This document shows positions 58,438 through 64,000 of a stretch of DNA of 64,000 nucleotides, in pieces (within the stretch, counting starts at the first letter, position 1; every line of letters starts with the position of its first letter). The stretch covers positions 50,953,359 to 51,017,358 of the forward strand of contig CM046004.1 in NCBI GenBank assembly GCA_025175895.1. The letters are read 5' to 3'. This DNA comes from Wurfbainia villosa (lineage: Eukaryota > Streptophyta > Magnoliopsida > Zingiberales > Zingiberaceae). A model generated the notes under the pieces. The model saw only the letters and a program-made list of their open reading frames with translations. It had not been told where the DNA came from and did not search any database. Both the position numbers and the translations under genes were made by a program.

Positions 58438-60618
58438 TGTTAGTAATATATGAGAAATGTCCTAAGGCAATCGTCTTATGCATGAACCATTTATATGATA
58501 AATGAAGATTCACTATTTGAGTATACATGTTTTATGTATTTGATTGGATCTTAAACTCATTTACTGAATGTCCACGATACGATTCACAGCATGAGAGAAT
58601 TTGTGATTGGATCACAACTAGTGAGTATCTCTACATGTGTAATTGTGAAGTATCGGAATTATCCCTAGTCGATGAATTGATGGATTTGGACACCATCAAT
58701 TCTGTCGAGACTAGCACGAGGTATACTCCTTGGTGTATCCAAGCAGCTGATTCTCACTAGCTGGAGACATTGTGATGTCCGGAGTTAATCGTGGATGCTA
58801 GTTATGGTAACTAGTTCATTGGAGTGACCAGCCGTAAGACTTCATATGGTTCTCTGCATATATAGATATGTCAATGAAGTTCTTACTGTGGCTTAAGTGC
58901 GATGTTCCTTGGACTTGCGGTATTCAAGTCATCTTGATCATGGAGACTTATGCTTTGACATCTTAAGCAAACATCTCTAAGGAGATGTGGACCCGGGATG
59001 ATTGGGTATAAGTCAAAATGATCGAAGGTGTTTGAATAGCCTATAAAGGATTCACCACTCCTTGCGAGGAGATGTATACCCATGGCCTCTCGTCGGATTG
59101 TTACTAAAGTCTTTGGCCAAAGCATTACATGTTTAGAGTAAGGTACTCTTCGATACATGTGGAGTAACCAGAATCCGTAGGACGAGGAAATGATACTTGG
59201 GCTAGGTGTGACGTAGTCAGCCTAGTGGGGACTGACACAATAGACCATGTCCTGAACCAAGTGGGTATAAGATGAGTGAAGGGAATGGGGCACGAATCAT
59301 TCGAGCTGCTGAAGGGTTTCATAAATAGTTCTGGATCAACCGTTGATCTTTTCGGTTAATTGGGGATCATGATGTACTACTAGGTGCCACTCATGATCGT
59401 TCTATAATTAATGGTTAATTATAGACAGCCAACATAAACCGAGAACCTATTTAGTCACACGCACAACGAGCGTAATCCAAAGGATTTAAAACGAGCTTGA
59501 GAATGGGATTCTCAGACCGAGAGAAACTAGGTTTGGTTGGACCAAACATAAAGCGAGCATGAAATCGTTTCAGTCGCAATGGAAGTGTGGATGGGTCGAG
59601 TCTTATGAAGACGTAATGGATGAACCAAAATGGTTTGGTTCTAATCCAATGGAGGAGAATAAACCAAAGGGTTTGGTTTATTTTAAATGAATGAACCAAA
59701 AGTTGGTTCGGATTGTTTTAACTTAAAATAAACCATCATGGTTTGGTTTATTTTAACTTATCTTAATGGAGCGGGTTAACGGGCCTAATGGTTATGATCC
59801 AATAACCATTAAAAGAATTAGTTCTCTATAAAAGAGGGCTTAAGGGATAATTAAGCCCTAATCCAAAACCCTAGCTTGGAGTTGCTGCCCAACATTCATT
59901 GCCGCCCAACCTCCATTGCCGCCCAGCTTGTTGTGCCGCCGTCTGCTCCTTCTTGCCGCGCTTCAGCCGTGATCTCCTATAGGTTTGCCATCAAGGTGAG
60001 CCTTTTCTTCCCTTGGTTGGCCGGCGCCTATCTCCTCCACCAAAGCTGTCCAGTTTTTCTGGACAGCTTGTTCTTCTCTCGTCAGAGCATCGTTTGGACG
60101 AGGGTTAGAGCTCCGACAGCGGCTAACTTACCGGGGATTCGATCTCCGGTAATCCTCTAAGGTGGAGGACGAAGGATTCGTCAATTGGTTGACGAATACC
60201 TCTCCGGAGAAGCGAGTTTTGAGAACTCGTATTAGGATCCGAATTTGGATTCGGATCGTGATCATCTCTCGATCACGTCGTCTTCAACACGAGGCTAGTA
60301 ACCCGTATGAAGACGAAGCTCGTGTCTTAGCGAAGTCATCCCGAGGAACTCGGCGTGGATACGGATAGAGACGATTCTAGCGAGGATCGTTCCGGTTGAT
60401 GCCGTTCCCGCTACACATCATACGAAAGGTATAACGTAGATAAATTTCCTTTTATTGCAAATTTAAATTTACGGTTATGTCTACACTTGTTGTAATATTC
60501 ATGTGTGTGTTGTGTGTGTTGTAATAAATGTAGATTTATTATTTTTATTGCTTCCGCTGTGCTCATGTTTACGAAACATGATCGAACACACACACGCCGC
60601 GGTGCCGGAAACCCAACA
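58438..60618 (+). repeat. Element E 3' LTR (2181 bp)
   Basis: Starts TGTTAGTAATATATGAG after the PPT-like AAATGGGAGTC and ends GGAAACCCAACA. It has no TRIM. TATA at 59827, and the same hairpin series as the 5' LTR (about 60128-60280). Confidence 0.92.
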
Positions 60619-61559
60619 TTCTCTCCGGCGTTGAAGTGTAAAGTGGACCTCCGGCAGCATTTCCCCTCCCCGTTCCGAGTTCCCGAAGCTTTTTAGGGCT
60701 TCAGTGTGTCGTCCTAGCCGTCGTGCCTCCCCCTAGGGTTTGGGCGGAGGCATCCTTATATAGACACCACCTCGGACATCTATAAAATTCGAAAAAAGCC
60801 CTAGTCGCGCAAATCTAGTGGCCACCACACGGCCATGTGTTTCCACATGGCCATGCCATGTGCATCCTTGGGGTGGCTGATCTCGCCCATTGGACACAGT
60901 CGTGTGTAGCCACACGCCCTGACCATGTCCCACTCTGCGTCTAGCTGCAAAATGTCCTTCTTTTGCTCCGAAAGTGCACCTTTTTCACCCGAAATGCTAA
61001 CCTGCGCACAAAAGTACAAAGAGCAAACCTCCGAACCAGAAAATAGGAAATGCGTGCAAAATAGAGTATCATATGCATGAAAACTATCATAAAACGTAAT
61101 GAGATGTGAGCGAAAACTACTCCTAAAACCCTATATGTTTTGCTCACACCACTTCTCCCAAACTTAAATCTTTGCTTGTCCTCAAGCAAACCTCAGTGTC
61201 ATGAAATATTAAAAAAAACATTGTTTCATACTTAGCATGTTAACTAAATTTATCAATTGGTATTTACAATCAAATCAAAATAAATATGTTCTAGAAATTC
61301 ACTAAGTTAGCTCCTCGTGCTCGTGCTAAGCGAATCATTCTTAGGGGATACACATTCCATAGTGAGTTAAGTCGTCACCCCATAGCTTTCCTAAGATTTT
61401 CGGCTCTTAGACACTTACCTGCCCAAAGCGAGGGTCATTCCCTAGATCTAACATAAAGTCTCAAAGGCGTGCTCGGTATTGAGAGAAATTGGTAGGTGTT
61501 TCCCCAGTAACCTAACTCGGTCTCAAAGGGGCACCTAGCCATTTCCACCCACGACAACT

Positions 61560-61672
61560 ATTTTTTTATCCCTCATAATCTTCTCTCTCTCTCCTTTTTT
61601 TTCTTTTTTTTTCTTTTTCTTTGTTTTCTTTTTCATCTTTTTCTCTTTCTCTCTTTTTTTTTTCTTCTCACT
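61560..61672. repeat. Polypyrimidine (CT/T) low-complexity tract
   Basis: Runs of CT and T9-T10 interrupted by C; simple-sequence DNA in F's 3' region. Confidence 0.85.
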
Positions 61673-62213
61673 GGGATTTTGATTTTTCCAAATGGGCTTA
61701 TACAATCCGAGCATCTCCAGTAACTAAAATGTTAAACCTAGAGTCACCTATGGATTCCAAAGTACTAGACTACTGAGATGAATGATAACTAGGTATGCAC
61801 TAGATTATCCCTTTCAAAATGTTCGACATGTGTAAGTGTGAAAATAAAGCTAATCAGTATAAGTCTAGAACATTCATTAGAGCGAATAAAATAAAATACC
61901 ACGAGATAAATGAAGTTAAGCTACCTATGGGAACAACTCATGTAAGCAACTTTTTAAAAATACTACTGAGGCAGCTTTACAGATAACAAAAACTAAGTAC
62001 TGCAGGAAACTCAACAACTCATGCATGAATAAATGAATGAAAATACCGGAAAAGAAACTACTACTAGAAAACAAACAAAATAAACTTTGGGGTCCTCCCC
62101 CCCCCCCCCCAGAATTAAACAAAAATATACCTCTAGTATGGTGGACGAGGTGGAAAGTCTAGGAGCCTCGGCATCTCAGGATCCTGGAAGAACCTGCTGC
62201 TAAGTCACTAATG

Positions 62214-62549
62214 TCACATGTACATGTAGTCGATCTTGGAGCTGGTGGATGCAACGGCTACTCGGTGCTCCTCCTCCCTGGCCCACTGTGCCCGCTGGGC
62301 ATGCATGTGTTGCCACATCTCCTGGCGATAGGCGGCCTCATCCTGACGACGAACAGCCTCCTCCTAGAAGTATATGCGAGCCTCATCATAGAACTCCTCA
62401 GCCCGCTTGAAGTGCTCCCGGAAGACCTGGAACTCCGCCTTCATGTAGGTGCTCTGCTCCTCCCATCGCTACCTCTGCGTCTGCTGCTCGATGTATATGT
62501 TGTCGAGGAGCGATCGGAACTCCGAGAAATCATGGGTCGACGTACCTGC
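62214..62549 (-). pseudogene. Truncated downstream reading frame of Athila element F
   Basis: Reverse-strand reading that ends with stop TGA at 62216-62214. It contains DFSEFRSLLDNIYIEQQTQ, FQVFREHFKRAEEFYDEAR, a Gln/Arg/Glu-rich helix (WQHMHAQRAQWAREEEHR) and VAVASTSSKIDYMYM. It has stops near 62475 and 62370. It is cut upstream by LTR G. By position it could be the C-terminal coiled-coil part of an Athila gag or extra ORF; I do not recognise a specific family. Confidence 0.4.
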
Positions 62550-63427
62550 TATTGGGATGTATACTGAAAAGTCTATCTTTTGTATGAACATCTTTATTAT
62601 TGAAATAAGAATCACATGATCATTGTTTACATATTTTTATGGTTATGCATATTGTCTAATACATTACATTGTAGATAACATGGTGTGTGGTGTCACACGG
62701 GAGATCATGTTATCGGCTCCTTGTAAAGTATAAGTAAAGGCTCACAACCGAGATGGCTTTGAAAAAACCATTGGTATGGTTGTAGTGTGATTTGGTATTG
62801 GTTTGTCTTGACCATAAAATCACACTAGTACACTTTGTGTGTATTGAGCAGGACCGACTTAGAAGTGATTCGAATTATTGCTGACTATATAATCGAATCG
62901 GACCTCAGATATTATATTCTACATGCTCTTAATCCCGATATAATAACGGGCACATATACTTAGTATTCATTTCTTTGATTTACCAATGGGCGAGATTTAT
63001 AGATTAAATCGATAGGCTCGATAAGCTGGAAAATGGTATTATTTATATTAGGATGATGATATCCCCTTGAGGAGCTCATAAGGTTCATCATGTAAACCCT
63101 GCAGGTGGACTTGGTCCGGCATGATGAAAAGGTTGAGTGGTACTACTCATGGAGTTAGATGTTGATTAATTAATGGCCAGTAAATTAATTAATCGATGGA
63201 CATTCGAGATCTTAAACACGGGGAGAAAATGTACAAATAATATATGGAGCCCATATTATCTTATGGGGGTTGGTGAGGTAGATCAATGATAATCCTTTAG
63301 TGGATTGGATTATCATTAATGGATCGGACTTTATGTGGGCTTGATCCATGGGTGGCCAAGATCCAACTCCTCCTCATGGTCCCTATTGTATCCTATTAAA
63401 ACCTCATGATGCTTAGATCCAATGGAT

Positions 63428-63545
63428 AGAAACAAAACTCTAGATCCAAAGGTAGAGATTAAATCTCTAGATCTGACGGTTGAGATTAAATCTCTAGATC
63501 CGACGGTTGAGATTAAATCCCTACAACCAATGGTGGAGATTAAAA
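63428..63545 (+). repeat. 27-bp minisatellite in LTR G
   Basis: About four copies with 27-bp period, consensus GAGATTAAATCTCTAGATCC plus GACGGTT. Units start near 63428, 63455, 63482, 63509 and 63536 (partial). Each holds the palindrome GAGATTAAATCTC. Since 27 is divisible by 3 it gives a spurious repetitive peptide. Confidence 0.88.
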
Positions 63546-63564
63546 GGAGGCTTATCCCTAACTC

Positions 63565-63571
63565 TATAAAA
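63565..63571 (+). promoter_or_regulatory. TATA box in LTR G
   Basis: TATAAAA in ACTCTATAAAAGGAG, followed by a leader-like region. Position within the LTR fits a U3/R boundary. Confidence 0.6.
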
Positions 63572-64000
63572 GGAGAACAAGGGGTTGGAATGGAGGAGAA
63601 TTGAGATAGAGAAAGGACTAGGGTTTTGGGCGGCAAGAGGAATAGGGGTTGGCGGCACTAAATAAGGAATCTATTTCCTTATCTCTTTCTTCCTCAAGCT
63701 TGCCGGCACCCAAATAGCTCCTTCCTTACCTTGGCCGGTGGCCAAAGCTTCCCTTCTCCTTCTCCTTGGCCGGTGGTAACAAGATATAGGGCTTTCCCTT
63801 GGTGTCTTGGTCGGTTTCCTTCATAATCTCCTCTTCCTTCTTGGCCGGCGGCAAGCTCCATCCTTGGAGGTTGGTGGTTGGTTGAAAGAAGGAAAAGAGC
63901 CTTGTTTCTATTCTTCCTCTTGCTTGGAATGAGCAAGGAAGGAAGATTGGTGATCTAGGAGCTTCAACTTTTAGTAGATCGTCGCCCACACAATGTCCGA

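Larger units (their letters stand above)
50478..60618 (+). mobile_element. Element E: Copia element inserted in the F LTR
   Basis: Perfect TSD TTCTC (50473-50477 and 60619-60623). 5' LTR 50478-53314, with a TRIM inside; gag-pol 54744-58423; 3' LTR 58438-60618. Net LTR lengths are about 2.20 and 2.18 kb. By eye its LTRs are very similar, so it is the youngest of C, D and E, yet its coding region has lost a gag segment and several frames. Confidence 0.93.
49638..61151 (-). repeat. Element F 3' LTR (split by E at 50477/60619)
   Basis: On the minus strand it starts TGGTGTGAGCAAAACATATAG (61151) and ends CGCGTGCATCA (49638). Net length is about 1,370 bp after removing E and one TSD. It matches the H LTR in order. 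A minus-strand TATATAAGG box lies near 60755-60765, with ACACGG/CCATGTG repeats around 60825-60925. Confidence 0.8.
49638..62549 (-). mobile_element. Element F: Athila-type element, 3' part
   Basis: Reads right to left. LTR 61151-49638 (with E inside), preceded by the Athila-like 3' tract (61152-62549) that contains the TTGAGGACAAGC motif and a purine tract next to the LTR. It is inserted in C's 3' LTR. On the right it is cut by LTR G at about 62550. No gag or RT is seen in the window. Confidence 0.75.
61152..62549 (-). other. Element F 3' internal tract
   Basis: Near the LTR it holds the minus-strand tract TTGAGGACAAGCAAAG, a motif I associate with Athila 3' ends. It includes a pyrimidine-rich microsatellite on the plus strand (about 61560-61672) and a C run (about 62097-62110), which may be length-variable. 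The only coding trace is 62214-62549. Confidence 0.65.
62550..64000 (+). repeat. LTR G, Copia-type, 5' portion, running off the window
   Basis: Begins at about 62550 with TATTGGGATGTATACTG (a TG start probably mutated to TA). It has a long U3, a 27-bp minisatellite (63428-63545), TATAAAAGG at 63565 and a CCGGC/GGCCGG-rich leader. It resembles the D/E LTR in organisation but not in sequence. Whether it is solo or part of an element cannot be told, as the right end is missing. Confidence 0.7.

Noticed and set aside
62097..62110. Run of C residues as a possible functional G-quadruplex
   Set aside because: A single uninterrupted homopolymer in decayed DNA, whose length is prone to sequencing error. 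No supporting context.
21082..62549. Preference of insertions for LTRs (six of twelve events lie in LTRs)
   Set aside because: LTRs make up a large share of the available target, and the sample is too small to claim a preference.

Overview
This window is plant nuclear repeat DNA. It contains no host gene that I can support. Everything readable is LTR retrotransposon sequence: Ty1/Copia, Ty3/Gypsy of the Athila type, non-autonomous gag-only elements, one TRIM and solo LTRs. They are nested inside each other, and most boundaries are fixed by TG...CA termini, 5-bp target-site duplications (TSDs), primer binding sites (PBS) and polypurine tracts (PPT). The organism is an angiosperm with methylated, retroelement-rich chromatin. 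The mix of Sirevirus-like LTRs and Athila would fit a monocot, but that is a weak inference.

Layout. The oldest scaffold is Copia element C (+). Its truncated 5' LTR is at 21082-22554, its gag-pol is split into 25099-26603 and 45739-48120, and its 3' LTR is 48135-49637. Left side: Athila element H (-, 17339-21081) sits in C's 5' LTR. H's pol is broken at 17338 by element R (-), a Sirevirus-like gag element. R's gag is itself broken by element A/B (+), a second gag-only family. The R-A-R block is then tandemly duplicated (about 8.72 kb; unit 2 = 8232-16950), giving copies A (239-6945) and B (8943-15663). Middle: a solo LTR of the A/B family (22592-24144) lies in C's leader. Copia element D (26604-45733) lies in C's integrase. 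D carries a solo Sirevirus-like LTR in its 5' LTR (28265-29499), a solo Gypsy LTR in its integrase (33088-36041), and a complete gag-only element N (38662-43986) in its 3' LTR. Right side: Athila element F (-, from 49638) sits in C's 3' LTR. F's LTR holds Copia element E (50478-60618), whose 5' LTR holds a TRIM (51638-52268). F's internal region is cut at about 62550 by a further Copia-type LTR (G) that runs off the window.

How the parts relate. C, D and E are relatives of one autonomous-type Copia lineage with the order gag, protease, integrase, reverse transcriptase, RNase H; all three are now broken by stops, frameshifts or deletions. A, B and N carry LTRs, PBS, gag and PPT but no pol, so any past mobility must have used enzymes from other elements. 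R, A/B, N and two solo LTRs share an LTR design: a 3' end close to CTATTCACCCCCCTCTAG, and clusters of the palindrome CAGTCGACTG.

Most notable signals: (1) gag-only families that end at the same FWVPKS tail; (2) palindrome clusters that are hypervariable between otherwise near-identical copies, with CAGTCGACTG repeatedly exchanged for CGATCG; (3) four regularly spaced hairpins of the form TTGGA-CTCTC-TCCAA in the leaders of C, D and E; (4) the tandem duplication of an already nested block; (5) a TRIM with apparently identical LTRs.
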